Shown one piece after another: positions 51,807-59,895 of a DNA stretch of 64,000 nt (the first letter of the stretch is position 1; each line of letters begins with the position of its first letter). Position numbers and translations under genes: made by a program. A model generated the notes under the pieces. The model was given only the letters and a program-made list of their open reading frames with translations, was not told the origin of the DNA and searched no databases. This DNA comes from Paenibacillus riograndensis SBR5 (GTDB taxonomy: Bacteria; Bacillota; Bacilli; Paenibacillales; Paenibacillaceae). The stretch is from NCBI RefSeq assembly GCF_000981585.1, contig NZ_LN831776.1, forward strand, positions 6,307,187-6,371,186, written 5' to 3'.

Positions 51807-52567
51807 TCACTTCCTTCCTTTTGAGCTTGTTGTTCATTTTTCAATTGTTCTTCTTTGGCATTGGCTTCTTCTGAAGCAAGAATCTCGTCACGTGTTTTCC
51901 CTTGACTAACACCATATTTTTTAGCGACCTGTGAAAGCTCATTATATTGTTCTTCTGAAACCTTACTAAGAATAATACTGCGGGCTTCTCGTTTCTCTTC
52001 TACTGTTAAGCCACCTTTGGCTAACTCTTGAAGCCGTTTGATATCTGAGAGGCTTAGTTGGCCCATTACAATTGCAGCCACATCTGCCTTATCTTTAACC
52101 GTTACACTTTCTTGAATCTCCTTTGCTTTATCGGTTGAAACCTGGGCGGTGTAACCGTTTTTAGCAGGTCCTTTATCAGTAGCGGAAGCACTTGTTGGAT
52201 TCTTTGTACTAGCAGCCGTTTGTCCATCATTATCCGCCTTTTTATCACCGGCACCCTCTGAAGCCGGAGTACTCGAAGGTGATACCGCGGTTGTTGGCTC
52301 TACATTCGATGTTGGCTCTACTTTCGATCCTGGTGCTGCTGAGGCCGTTGGCTCCGCAGTTGCGTCCCCCGCAGCTACAGGAGGTTCAACAATTTCTCCT
52401 TGGGTTGCATTACTGGTAGTCTCGTCTGCTTCTACGTTGAAGCCGTCAGCCATCGAACTCATTAACTTATCTACTGCATAGTTGGCAGCGAACAGGCCCG
52501 CAACTCCTAACACGACAATCACCGACAGCGTCCAGAACAATACTTTCTTCCATCTTTTGTTGAACAC
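51803..52567 (-). CDS. Single-pass membrane protein with disordered linker and helical C-terminus, unknown function
   Basis: The 254-residue protein begins with basic 'FNKRWKKVLFW', has one transmembrane helix (about 8-30), then an extracellular Pro/Ala/Thr/Ser-rich stretch of about 110 residues, and ends in a charged helical domain ('VAAIVMGQLSLSDIKRLQEL', 'LTVEEKREARSIILSKVSEE'). I do not recognise a family. An ATG at 52582 lacks a binding site, whereas GTG 52567 has GGAGG eight bases upstream and starts just before the helix, so it was chosen. It is coupled by a four-base overlap to the next gene, which has a similar linker plus helical end. The two may work as a pair. Confidence 0.7.
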   Translation of the reverse strand: MFNKRWKKVLFWTLSVIVVLGVAGLFAANYAVDKLMSSMADGFNVEADETTSNATQGEIVEPPVAAGDATAEPTASAAPGSKVEPTSNVEPTTAVSPSSTPASEGAGDKKADNDGQTAASTKNPTSASATDKGPAKNGYTAQVSTDKAKEIQESVTVKDKADVAAIVMGQLSLSDIKRLQELAKGGLTVEEKREARSIILSKVSEEQYNELSQVAKKYGVSQGKTRDEILASEEANAKEEQLKNEQQAQKEGSE

Positions 52568-52591
52568 TTCAGGTACCTCCATAGGAATGAA

Positions 52592-54424
52592 TTAGCTAAT
52601 CGCAGCTTGAGCTACCGGCTGCATCGGCACAATCTGGTTAATGACTTCACGAATAGCGTCTCCGTCTTCGGATAATACACGTTCCAGGCGTTTGAACTCC
52701 AGCTCCAGCTGATTCTGGCTAAGGACGTTGGGTCTGCCGATGAAGATCCGGTTATGCCGGGTGGAACCCAGATTCTCCTCGGCTGTCAGCAGTTCTTCGT
52801 ACAGCTTCTCACCTTCCCGTATTCCGGAGAAGGTAATCTCAATATCCTTGTAAGGCTCATAGCCGGACAAGGTAATCAGGTCCTCGGCTAAGGTCAGAAT
52901 CCTCACTGGTTGGCCCATATCCAGTACAAAGACTTCTCCGCCATTTGCGAATGATCCGGATTGGATGACCAGCTGGACCGCTTCCGGAATCGTCATAAAA
53001 TAGCGTACCATCTCGGGATGGGTTACGGTAACCGGTCCGCCCGCAGCGATCTGCTGTTTGAAGGCGGGAATGACGCTTCCCCGGCTGCCCAAGACATTCC
53101 CGAAACGTACTGCTGAGAATTTGGTTGGGCTGGAGGTATTGAGGCTCTGGACATACATTTCTGCGATACGTTTGGTGGCTCCCATCACACTGGTTGGATT
53201 TACGGCTTTGTCAGAGGAGATCAACACGAACCGTTCCGCTCCATATTTGTCAGCACAGTCAGCTACATTGCGGGTCCCGAAGACATTGTTCTTAATGGCC
53301 TCGGAGGGATTACGTTCCATCAGAGGAACGTGCTTATGCGCTGCCGCATGAAAGACTACATGCGGGCTGTGACTCTGGAATACTTCCATCATCCGCGTGC
53401 GGTCCTGAACATCCGCAATTACGGTAACAATGTTCAGATCCGGGAAGCTCTTGCGCAATTCCATCTCTATCGTGTAAATGCTATTTTCGCCGTGTCCGAG
53501 AATTAACAGCTTGTCTGGGGCAAAAGGGGAGATCTGACGGCATAGCTCAGAGCCAATCGAACCTCCGGCTCCGGTGACTAATACCGTCTTGTTATGTACA
53601 TACCCGAGAATGCTGTTCATGTCAGCCACAATCGGTTCGCGTCCGAGCAAATCTTCTACGCTGACATCACGCAGCTTTTTTACCGAAATTTTGCCGGCAA
53701 TCAAGTCATTAAGTGCAGGAATGATCTTCAGCTTGGCCCCGGTGGCCTTCGCCAGGTTAATAATCTCAGAGATTTCCGTTCGGGATACAGAAGGCATAGC
53801 GATAATAATCTCATGAATTTCGAGTTCCTTCACAAGCCGGGGAATATCATAACGGTTGCCGAGAACGGGTACCCCCAAGATAGACAGATGGTATTTATCT
53901 GCACTGTCATCAATGAAGCCAACAATTCGCGTATGCGCAAACGATGGACCCATCATTTCCCGGGCGATCAGTATTCCGCAGTCACCGGCACCCACAATCA
54001 GGGTATGAGTCTCTGTATCCTTGGAGTTAATACGATCATTGCGGAACACTCTCCAGCAGAAGCGGACTCCGCCCACCAGGAGCAGGATCGTTTCCATCGC
54101 GCGCACCTCAATGCTGAGGGGGACCCGTTCCGGCAAAATGATAAATGCCGCCACAAAGGAAAGAACAGCTCCTACAACGATCGCTTTGAATACAGAAATG
54201 ATCTCATCAATGCTGGCATACTGCCATAATCTGCGGTACAAGCCAAAATAGATCAGACTGCCTCCAAAGGTTACTGTCGCAATAAGACCGAACACCAGCA
54301 TCTGAAGCGTATATTCGTCAGGTATGCCCTTGGAAAACCGGAACATATAAGAAGTCACGATACTGAACCAGATGATCGCAAGGTCAATGAGGAATAATAA
54401 ATAAACTCTGGTTTTCGCTGTCAT
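52592..54424 (-). CDS. CapD/WbpM-type membrane nucleotide-sugar 4,6-dehydratase
   Basis: This 610-residue protein has four N-terminal helices, a first Rossmann domain ('HTLIVGAGDCGILIAREMM') and a second catalytic one ('VLVTGAGGSIGSELCRQIS'). The triad region reads 'VLISSDKAVNPTSVMGATKR', in which Met takes the place of the usual Tyr, as is normal for this large membrane group. It converts UDP-GlcNAc-type sugars to 4-keto-6-deoxy intermediates, the first step to QuiNAc, FucNAc or bacillosamine derivatives. ATG 54424 has GGAGG eight bases upstream and is preferred over an ATG 24 bases earlier. It acts before the reductase at 49161-50024. Confidence 0.92.
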   Translation of the reverse strand: MTAKTRVYLLFLIDLAIIWFSIVTSYMFRFSKGIPDEYTLQMLVFGLIATVTFGGSLIYFGLYRRLWQYASIDEIISVFKAIVVGAVLSFVAAFIILPERVPLSIEVRAMETILLLVGGVRFCWRVFRNDRINSKDTETHTLIVGAGDCGILIAREMMGPSFAHTRIVGFIDDSADKYHLSILGVPVLGNRYDIPRLVKELEIHEIIIAMPSVSRTEISEIINLAKATGAKLKIIPALNDLIAGKISVKKLRDVSVEDLLGREPIVADMNSILGYVHNKTVLVTGAGGSIGSELCRQISPFAPDKLLILGHGENSIYTIEMELRKSFPDLNIVTVIADVQDRTRMMEVFQSHSPHVVFHAAAHKHVPLMERNPSEAIKNNVFGTRNVADCADKYGAERFVLISSDKAVNPTSVMGATKRIAEMYVQSLNTSSPTKFSAVRFGNVLGSRGSVIPAFKQQIAAGGPVTVTHPEMVRYFMTIPEAVQLVIQSGSFANGGEVFVLDMGQPVRILTLAEDLITLSGYEPYKDIEITFSGIREGEKLYEELLTAEENLGSTRHNRIFIGRPNVLSQNQLELEFKRLERVLSEDGDAIREVINQIVPMQPVAQAAIS

Positions 54425-54463
54425 TTTCAGTGCCTCCAAAAATAACATTTTTCTCTAAACAAC

Positions 54464-55150
54464 TTAATTCCCGTAGTAGTAGTAATAATAACCTTCACTG
54501 GCTTTGCGCTTCACATTGTTCAGTACGACTCCCAGCATCTTCGCACCAACACGGTCAAGGTTAGCCTTGGCCTTGGCTGCGATATCCCGCTTCACTTTGC
54601 CATAGCTGACCACCATAATGACTCCGTCACTCTTGGAGGCGATAATTTGTGCATCTGTGACAGCCAAAAGGGGCGGAGTATCGAACAAAATCATATCGTA
54701 GCGCTGGCGCAGCTCCTGCAGCACAGCACTCATCCGGTTGGAGGCCATCATTTCTGCCGGATTTGGGGGAATTGGACCTGAAGTCATGATGGAGAGATTA
54801 GCTACACCTGAATCCTGAACGACATCCTCCAGATCAGCCTGCTGCGACAGCAGCGAAGACAGTCCAGCACGGTTGCTTAACGAAAATGTTTTGTGAGCTG
54901 TAGGCTTGCGCAAATCCCCATCAATCAGCAAAACTTTTTTGTCCGCTTGGGCATAAGCTGCCGCAAGGTTGGCCGTAACCGTAGACTTTCCTTCTTCAGG
55001 GCCGGAGGAGGTAACCATAATGATCTGGATCTGCTCGTCTACGGAAGAGAAATCAATGTTCGTCCGCAGAGCGCGAAAAGCTTCCGATACAGGCGAACGC
55101 GGATTGGTCACGGTAATGAGATGGCGTTGTTTACTTGGCTGCTGTGACAT
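54464..55150 (-). CDS. CpsD/CapB-type bacterial tyrosine kinase
   Basis: The 228-residue cytoplasmic BY-kinase has Walker A 'SSGPEEGKSTVTANLAAAYA', Walker A' 'KVLLIDGDLRKPTAHK' and Walker B-like 'YDMILFDTPPLL'. The C-terminal tail has six consecutive tyrosines followed by Gly-Asn, the autophosphorylation cluster. It needs the membrane activator encoded directly upstream, whose gene it overlaps by 20 bases. Cycles of phosphorylation control chain length and export of the polysaccharide. AGGAG precedes the ATG. The PHP phosphatase at 58212-58994 is the expected counter-enzyme. Confidence 0.95.
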   Translation of the reverse strand: MSQQPSKQRHLITVTNPRSPVSEAFRALRTNIDFSSVDEQIQIIMVTSSGPEEGKSTVTANLAAAYAQADKKVLLIDGDLRKPTAHKTFSLSNRAGLSSLLSQQADLEDVVQDSGVANLSIMTSGPIPPNPAEMMASNRMSAVLQELRQRYDMILFDTPPLLAVTDAQIIASKSDGVIMVVSYGKVKRDIAAKAKANLDRVGAKMLGVVLNNVKRKASEGYYYYYYGN

Positions 55151-55907
55151 GTTCGAGTTCTCCTGCCTTTCTGGTCAGCTTCTGGGCCTGTAATTCTGTG
55201 GACTTCGTTTCCTCTTGCCCCAGTCTGGTGATCATGGCGATCGTAGGCAGACCCAGATATTTCTCGATATCCTCTTCGGTCTTCAAGGTGTCATCCAGGT
55301 ATTCCAGCAGGAAGGCGATGCCCAGACCAATCATCAATGAAACGATAAAAGCAATTGCCAGATTCATTACAACGTTAGGCTCAACAGGTCCCGGCGCAAC
55401 CGGCGGATCAACCTTAGCCTCATTCAGGATGGATACGTTCTGCACATTGAACAGGGACGGAATCTCCTGCTTGAACACAAGTGAAATGGCATTCACGATT
55501 TCTGCAGCTCTCTGGTACGAATTATCTCGAACGACAAGTGTCATCACCTGCGTATTATTTACAGAACTCACATTAACCTTCTTGAGCAGATCTTCCGCAG
55601 TAAGATTGAATTGCGGATAGTTCTTGGCTACGACATCCAGAATAGCGGGTGTTTTGATAATTTCCTTGTACGTATTAATTAACTGAATATTGGTATTGAT
55701 CTGATTAAGGTCAAGCTGTGCCACAGTAGACTGTGTAGGCGTCTGATTAACGATAATCTTGGTGGAGGCTTCATACACCGGATTCTTAATATATAGGCTG
55801 TATACTCCGGCAAGAATACAAACCGCAACCACAATGCTTACAATCATCCACAGTCTCTTCCTGACGATCTGGAAATAATCGCGAAGATCCAATTCTTGTG
55901 CTGACAA
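55131..55907 (-). CDS. Wzz/CapA-type chain-length regulator and kinase activator
   Basis: The 258-residue membrane protein begins 'SAQELDLRDYFQIVRKRLWM', with helix 1 at about 20-42. The extracellular Wzz domain contains 'YEASTKIIVNQTPTQST'. Helix 2 is at about 180-200, followed by a cytoplasmic tail that activates the tyrosine kinase. The Pro-rich signature 'VDPPVAPGPVEPNVVMN' precedes helix 2. TTG 55907 is the best start (GGAGGG eight bases upstream); in-frame ATG codons at 55952 and 55943 would add a non-conserved leader. It is the first gene of the main polysaccharide operon. Confidence 0.9.
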   Translation of the reverse strand: MSAQELDLRDYFQIVRKRLWMIVSIVVAVCILAGVYSLYIKNPVYEASTKIIVNQTPTQSTVAQLDLNQINTNIQLINTYKEIIKTPAILDVVAKNYPQFNLTAEDLLKKVNVSSVNNTQVMTLVVRDNSYQRAAEIVNAISLVFKQEIPSLFNVQNVSILNEAKVDPPVAPGPVEPNVVMNLAIAFIVSLMIGLGIAFLLEYLDDTLKTEEDIEKYLGLPTIAMITRLGQEETKSTELQAQKLTRKAGELEHVTAAK

Positions 55908-55955
55908 GTGAATTTCCCTCCAAGCTGTTTCTGTAATATTCATCCTATACACAGT

Positions 55956-55982
55956 GAACTCGTGAATCTTGAATATGAGTTC
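55956..55982. promoter_or_regulatory. Inverted repeat in the promoter region of the polysaccharide operon
   Basis: GAACTC (55956-55961) and GAGTTC (55977-55982) are inverted copies with centres two helical turns apart. They lie between the terminator of the SLH gene and the chain-length gene, in the only stretch that can hold the operon promoter. A regulator site is possible but unproven. Confidence 0.3.
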
Positions 55983-56002
55983 GCAAGTTCAATGTATATA
56001 AG

Positions 56003-56040
56003 CTAAAAAAGTGCCTCCTCTCACCGAGACGAGAGGAGGC
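56003..56040 (-). terminator. Terminator after the SLH protein gene
   Basis: GCCTCCTCTC and GAGAGGAGGC form a perfect 10-bp stem with an 8-base loop, followed on the minus strand by ACTTTTTTAG. It separates the SLH gene from the polysaccharide operon. Confidence 0.88.
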
Positions 56041-56066
56041 TCTCCACTTGCTTATAATAAAAACTT

Positions 56067-58070
56067 TTACTTGAAGTTGATGGTACGGTAGATGATTACA
56101 GCTGCTTCTGCACGGGTTGCTGTGTTGTTCGGGTTGAACTTGCCGGCATTGCCGATAACAAGGTTATGGCTAGCTGCAAAGGCTACTCCATCTTTCAGGG
56201 AAGCGGCGATTTTCGCAGCATCCGCGAATTTAGTCAACGACGAAGCATCTCCTGCAGTTGCTTGCGGGTTAACAGTCTTAACCGCACGGGCAATCATCGT
56301 TGCCATTTCAGCACGGGTGATGGTTGCGTTTGGATCGAACTGGGAAGCACTGCGGCCCGTAACGATGCCCTTCTCAGCAGCAACGGCTACATAAGGAGCG
56401 TACCAGGCTGTGGAGGCAACATCGCCGAAGCTTTCAGTAGCTGTGCTGTTCTCCAGGTTCAGCGCACGGATCAGCATCTTGGAGAATTCAGCGCGGGTAA
56501 CATTGCTCTTCGGAGCGAACTTGCTTGCGCCAACACCTTCAATTGCGCCTTTAGCGGCTACAACTTGAATTTGTCTTCCAGCCCATGCTTGTACGCTTGC
56601 AACGTCGTTGAAGTTCACTTTGTTCTCAACGACTGCATAAGTTGAGAAGGTATCGCGCGGTTCAACGATATAGTCACCATCAACTACGCCGCCATGGAAT
56701 TCGAGAGTTTTGTAGACCACCTTCGACACGGAGAGCAATTCCTTATCCAGGCCTGTTGTATTAGCCAAAGGAAGCTTAATAGTCAATGGCTGTTTGAAGG
56801 TTGATGTCTTCACGCCGCCTACTGTCAGATCGAAACTGTACACTTTCGAAGCCAGCTTCAGGCTTGTCAGAGAAGTTACTGTTGCGTCATCTTCATTCGT
56901 AACTGTCAGTGTTACTGCATCACTGAACTGGGATACCGGAATTGTAACTGTCAGCCCGTTGAAAGTTACTGCGATATTAGCAATGCCTTTTGCTTTGGCG
57001 GCTTCAATGATCACTTTGGACAGTGGAACTTCTATTACCTTAGCGTTGACAGTCCCCAAGTTCAGAGTAAGGGTAAGACCAGTCTTGCCAGGGTTCGCGG
57101 CCAGCAATGCGTCAAATGCCTTGATCACATCAGCGTCAACCAGCTTCAGGGTTGCTTTGTCGCCGACAATGCTAACCAATTTGGAAACATCATAGATTCC
57201 AGGAGTAGCAGTTGGGTTAGTGACTACTACAGCAGTGCCGCCACCGCCGCCACCACTACCACTACCACTTCCAGGGTTAGTAGTAGTCAACGGATAAGCA
57301 CGAAGATAGGCCGAAGCAAGTGATTGTGCTGCTTTTCTGGAAGATTTAATTTCTGTATTCACATTAACGAAGGTCTGTACGAGATCATCAGCAGAAATGT
57401 TCAAATTAGCAAATGCTTGACTAACAGTTAACGCGCCAGTACCAATCTTACGATCGAGAACCTTGTAGACAGCATCCTTCACCAGAGTCTTCTGGTAAAC
57501 AGGATCAGCAAGGTTGACCAGGTCTGCGCCGGATTTGTTTGCCAGCAAAGTGCGAAGTTCTGCTTCCACGCCGTTAGTAGCGAAGAAGAAATCCAGAATG
57601 TCGTCGAAGCTGAGATTTGGAACTTTGGCCTGGTCTGCAATAGAGTTGAACAAAGCAACGTTGGCCTCATCATAACGGATACCCTTAAGCACATCGAAAT
57701 CATTTGCATACACATCGTATACTACACTGGAAACGCTTTTGAACAATTTCAAAGAAGTAGCTTTTTCTGTATCAGTCAGTTTAATATTCTTAAGAACCGG
57801 ATGGAAGATTTCCTCGAACTTCGGTTGACTAAGTACAGCAACTTCATCTGAATAGTTTTTCAAATATGTTGCTTCTGTTACGGTCAAGTTTTTGTAAATA
57901 GTCGTAATCTTGTCCTTAACGGTCTGATGGCCAACTTCAGCCGCTGCAGCGGTTCCAACCAGTCCAAGATGTTGAGCCAGACCAGTACTGCTGAACGGAA
58001 AACCTGCAAAGGATGCTGCTGTCATGCTTGCTGCTAATGTTGATACTGCTAACTTTTTCTTCAAAGACAC
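56067..58070 (-). CDS. Surface protein with three C-terminal SLH domains
   Basis: The 667-residue protein has a signal peptide (about 1-40) and a helical N-terminal region of about 220 residues. A flexible Gly/Ser linker ('SGSGSGGGGGG') leads into beta-rich Ig-like domains at about 290-480. Three SLH domains end the protein: 'FNDVASVQAWAGRQIQVVA', 'SFGDVASTAWYAPYVAVAAE' and 'KFADAAKIAASLKDGVAFA', each with a T-R-A-E motif. SLH domains bind pyruvylated cell-wall polysaccharide. The start is GTG 58070 with GGTGG upstream. It lies between the tyrosine phosphatase and chain-length genes with its own terminator. No enzyme domain is seen; an anchoring or matrix role is inferred. Confidence 0.88.
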   Translation of the reverse strand: MSLKKKLAVSTLAASMTAASFAGFPFSSTGLAQHLGLVGTAAAAEVGHQTVKDKITTIYKNLTVTEATYLKNYSDEVAVLSQPKFEEIFHPVLKNIKLTDTEKATSLKLFKSVSSVVYDVYANDFDVLKGIRYDEANVALFNSIADQAKVPNLSFDDILDFFFATNGVEAELRTLLANKSGADLVNLADPVYQKTLVKDAVYKVLDRKIGTGALTVSQAFANLNISADDLVQTFVNVNTEIKSSRKAAQSLASAYLRAYPLTTTNPGSGSGSGGGGGGTAVVVTNPTATPGIYDVSKLVSIVGDKATLKLVDADVIKAFDALLAANPGKTGLTLTLNLGTVNAKVIEVPLSKVIIEAAKAKGIANIAVTFNGLTVTIPVSQFSDAVTLTVTNEDDATVTSLTSLKLASKVYSFDLTVGGVKTSTFKQPLTIKLPLANTTGLDKELLSVSKVVYKTLEFHGGVVDGDYIVEPRDTFSTYAVVENKVNFNDVASVQAWAGRQIQVVAAKGAIEGVGASKFAPKSNVTRAEFSKMLIRALNLENSTATESFGDVASTAWYAPYVAVAAEKGIVTGRSASQFDPNATITRAEMATMIARAVKTVNPQATAGDASSLTKFADAAKIAASLKDGVAFAASHNLVIGNAGKFNPNNTATRAEAAVIIYRTINFK

Positions 58071-58211
58071 TTTTCATCCACCTCTTTGTATGTATTTATA
58101 TTTCTAGTACTACTCTAGCATAGATAGAGCCGAAACCCTATGACTACACTACTCTGATAAAAAATAACAATAAACCAGTAATACCCATTCTACCATCAAT
58201 AGGACGCGAGG

Positions 58212-58994
58212 TCACCCTTTACGAGAAAAAAATCCGAACAATCTATGAAGTTTTTTGTGAGATTGTAGATAATCTGCTCGAATAATCTCTTCATTATTAA
58301 CGATTCTTAGCGCATTTTGACGAAAAAGATCGGATGCTGTCGTTCCTAATTCTTTGGTCAAAACCCCGTATGCCTCACTCAGACCAAAAGGACGATACTG
58401 ATTGTCATGGGCGTCCGAGGCAATCACATGTACAGCATTCCTGCGGCACAGGTCCAGTGACAGCTTCTGCAGCTTGCTTCCGAATGTTCCGGCCAGGCTC
58501 TGGGCAGTAAGCTGGCCCAGTGCGCCCAGCTCTATTAATCTTGTCAACTTGGAAGGATCGACAGCTACCTCGGCATTGCGCTCCGGATGGGCAATTACGG
58601 GCACAAAGCCTTGAATCAGCAGTTCATGGCAGGTCTCTTCCATTGAACGCGGTACCCGGGAAGAAGGCATTTCCAGCAAAATATACCGTGAACCTGCAAG
58701 CGTCAGAAGCTGGCCCTGCTCCAGATCATTCAGCAGATCACTATAAATGCGGATTTCCTGGCCGGGAAGCACCTGCAGCGGAAGACCGGCCTGCCGGAGT
58801 CTCTGATTCAGCTGCTCCACAGCTTGTCCTATATTCGGAGCGGGGTTCAAATAGACTCCGTTGGCATGATGAGGTGTGGCGACAACAGCGGAAATTCCAT
58901 CCTTCCCGGCAGCCTGAGCCATAGCAAGAGCCGCGTCCCAATCGGCAGCCCCGTCGTCCATGAAGGGTAGAATGTGACTATGGATATCTATCAT
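58212..58994 (-). CDS. CpsB/YwqE-type PHP tyrosine-protein phosphatase
   Basis: This 260-residue metal-dependent phosphatase has the PHP motifs 'MIDIHSHILPFMDDG', 'AVVATPHHANGVY', 'PGQEIRIYSDLLNDL', 'PVIAHPERNAE' and 'VHVIASDAHDNQYRPFG', which supply the metal-binding His and Asp residues. It removes phosphate from the tyrosine tail of the BY-kinase and so resets polysaccharide assembly. The ribosome binding site is weak (GAGAGGG at a long distance). The gene is upstream of the SLH gene and the chain-length/kinase pair; in many loci these genes are contiguous, so the SLH gene looks inserted. Confidence 0.93.
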   Translation of the reverse strand: MIDIHSHILPFMDDGAADWDAALAMAQAAGKDGISAVVATPHHANGVYLNPAPNIGQAVEQLNQRLRQAGLPLQVLPGQEIRIYSDLLNDLEQGQLLTLAGSRYILLEMPSSRVPRSMEETCHELLIQGFVPVIAHPERNAEVAVDPSKLTRLIELGALGQLTAQSLAGTFGSKLQKLSLDLCRRNAVHVIASDAHDNQYRPFGLSEAYGVLTKELGTTASDLFRQNALRIVNNEEIIRADYLQSHKKLHRLFGFFSRKG

Positions 58995-59040
58995 ATGCTT
59001 TTTATCGGTCCCTCTCTAGCGTATATTTATAGATTTTCTA

Positions 59041-59073
59041 AAAAAAATACAACCATTTCGCTAGGAAATGATT
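59041..59073 (-). terminator. Terminator after the gene at 59100-59687
   Basis: On the minus strand AATCATTTC and GAAATGGTT pair (one G-U pair) around a 5-base loop, followed by GTATTTTTTTT. It isolates this gene from the phosphatase gene. Confidence 0.8.
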
Positions 59074-59099
59074 GCTAAATTTTTAAATAGTATGCCCTG

Positions 59100-59687
59100 C
59101 TAGGCTTCCAGCTCGAACAGCTTCCGGGTGACCTCGGCAAGGCTCCTGTCAATCTCTTGAATCTCCTCATTCCGGCATACCCCGTTACGCTGATCAAGCA
59201 GACGGTCGATGTTGACACGCAAGCTCTCAATCTCCTGCTCAACCGCATCGGACTTGTAGAGACGCAGCATTTCGGCAAGCGAATGCCTGTGCTGATAGAC
59301 CAGCTTGCTGCCCAGCGGCGTAACCTCAGAGATTCTGCGGACCGAGCCGTTCTCGTATACATACACCATGGTGAGGCCTTGATATATTCGATTTACCGTT
59401 CCGGTTCCCTTGTAGGTGACGAACAGCTTGCGGATTGCGTTATTCAGATGCGGGTTCACAATTCGGCAGGACAAGGTACATACGTAGATGCTGCCTCTTT
59501 GCTGGAAGGACAAATGAACCTCCTCGCCTCCCGCTTCCTCCAGGACGATTTCCTGTTCCCCGCCGCCCAGAATTTTCACCCGGTGGCTGATAAAGCAGGT
59601 ATCGGCTGTAAGCAGAAACTGTTTCATTTGAAATTCCGTCATTTGCAAAGTCGCCTTCACATATTCTGTTGCCAATCTCTGAGCCAT
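59100..59687 (-). CDS. Conserved protein of unknown function
   Basis: The 195-residue, probably soluble protein begins 'AQRLATEYVKATLQMTEFQM', has a beta-rich middle ('VSHRVKI'-like strands, 'EVHLSFQQRGSIYVCTLSCR', 'NPHLNNAIRKLFVTYKG') and ends in a coiled-coil-like helical part ('AVEQEIESLRVNIDRLLDQR'). I recall similar proteins next to engB in Paenibacillus, sometimes labelled as a peptide synthetase module, but no synthetase domain is visible, so that label is not supported. ATG 59687 with GAGGGA upstream is preferred over ATG 59693. It has its own terminator. Confidence 0.75.
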   Translation of the reverse strand: MAQRLATEYVKATLQMTEFQMKQFLLTADTCFISHRVKILGGGEQEIVLEEAGGEEVHLSFQQRGSIYVCTLSCRIVNPHLNNAIRKLFVTYKGTGTVNRIYQGLTMVYVYENGSVRRISEVTPLGSKLVYQHRHSLAEMLRLYKSDAVEQEIESLRVNIDRLLDQRNGVCRNEEIQEIDRSLAEVTRKLFELEA

Positions 59688-59818
59688 GACCATCCCTCAA
59701 TTCTTTGTAACAGCCTTTAGCATGATTATACAATGAAGAGCAGCAGGTTTTCTCATCAGGGGGAACAGGATATAGACCGATAATTCATCTTATAACGGGA
59801 GAAAAGGATAAGAGCTGC

Positions 59819-59836
59819 GGAATACATATGTATTCC
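59819..59836. promoter_or_regulatory. Perfect 18-base palindrome
   Basis: GGAATACAT and ATGTATTCC form a perfect palindrome in the gap between engB and the gene at 59100-59687. A half-site GGAATAC recurs at 59871-59877, and a small inverted repeat CTCAC/GTGAG follows at 59836-59851. It could be an operator for the downstream minus-strand gene; no U-tract is present, so it is not a terminator. Confidence 0.4.
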
Positions 59837-59895
59837 TCACTATTCTGTGAGTAATACGCGCTGATCCTATGGAATACGCATCACCGGGTTACCAT

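Noticed and set aside
52592..54424. CapD-type dehydratase seems to lack the catalytic Tyr of short-chain dehydrogenases
   Set aside because: Met at this position is normal in the large membrane-bound WbpM/CapD group, so this is not a defect.
57230..57290. Short repetitive sequence that looked like a repeat array
   Set aside because: It encodes the Gly/Ser linker of the SLH protein and is not a CRISPR or intergenic repeat.
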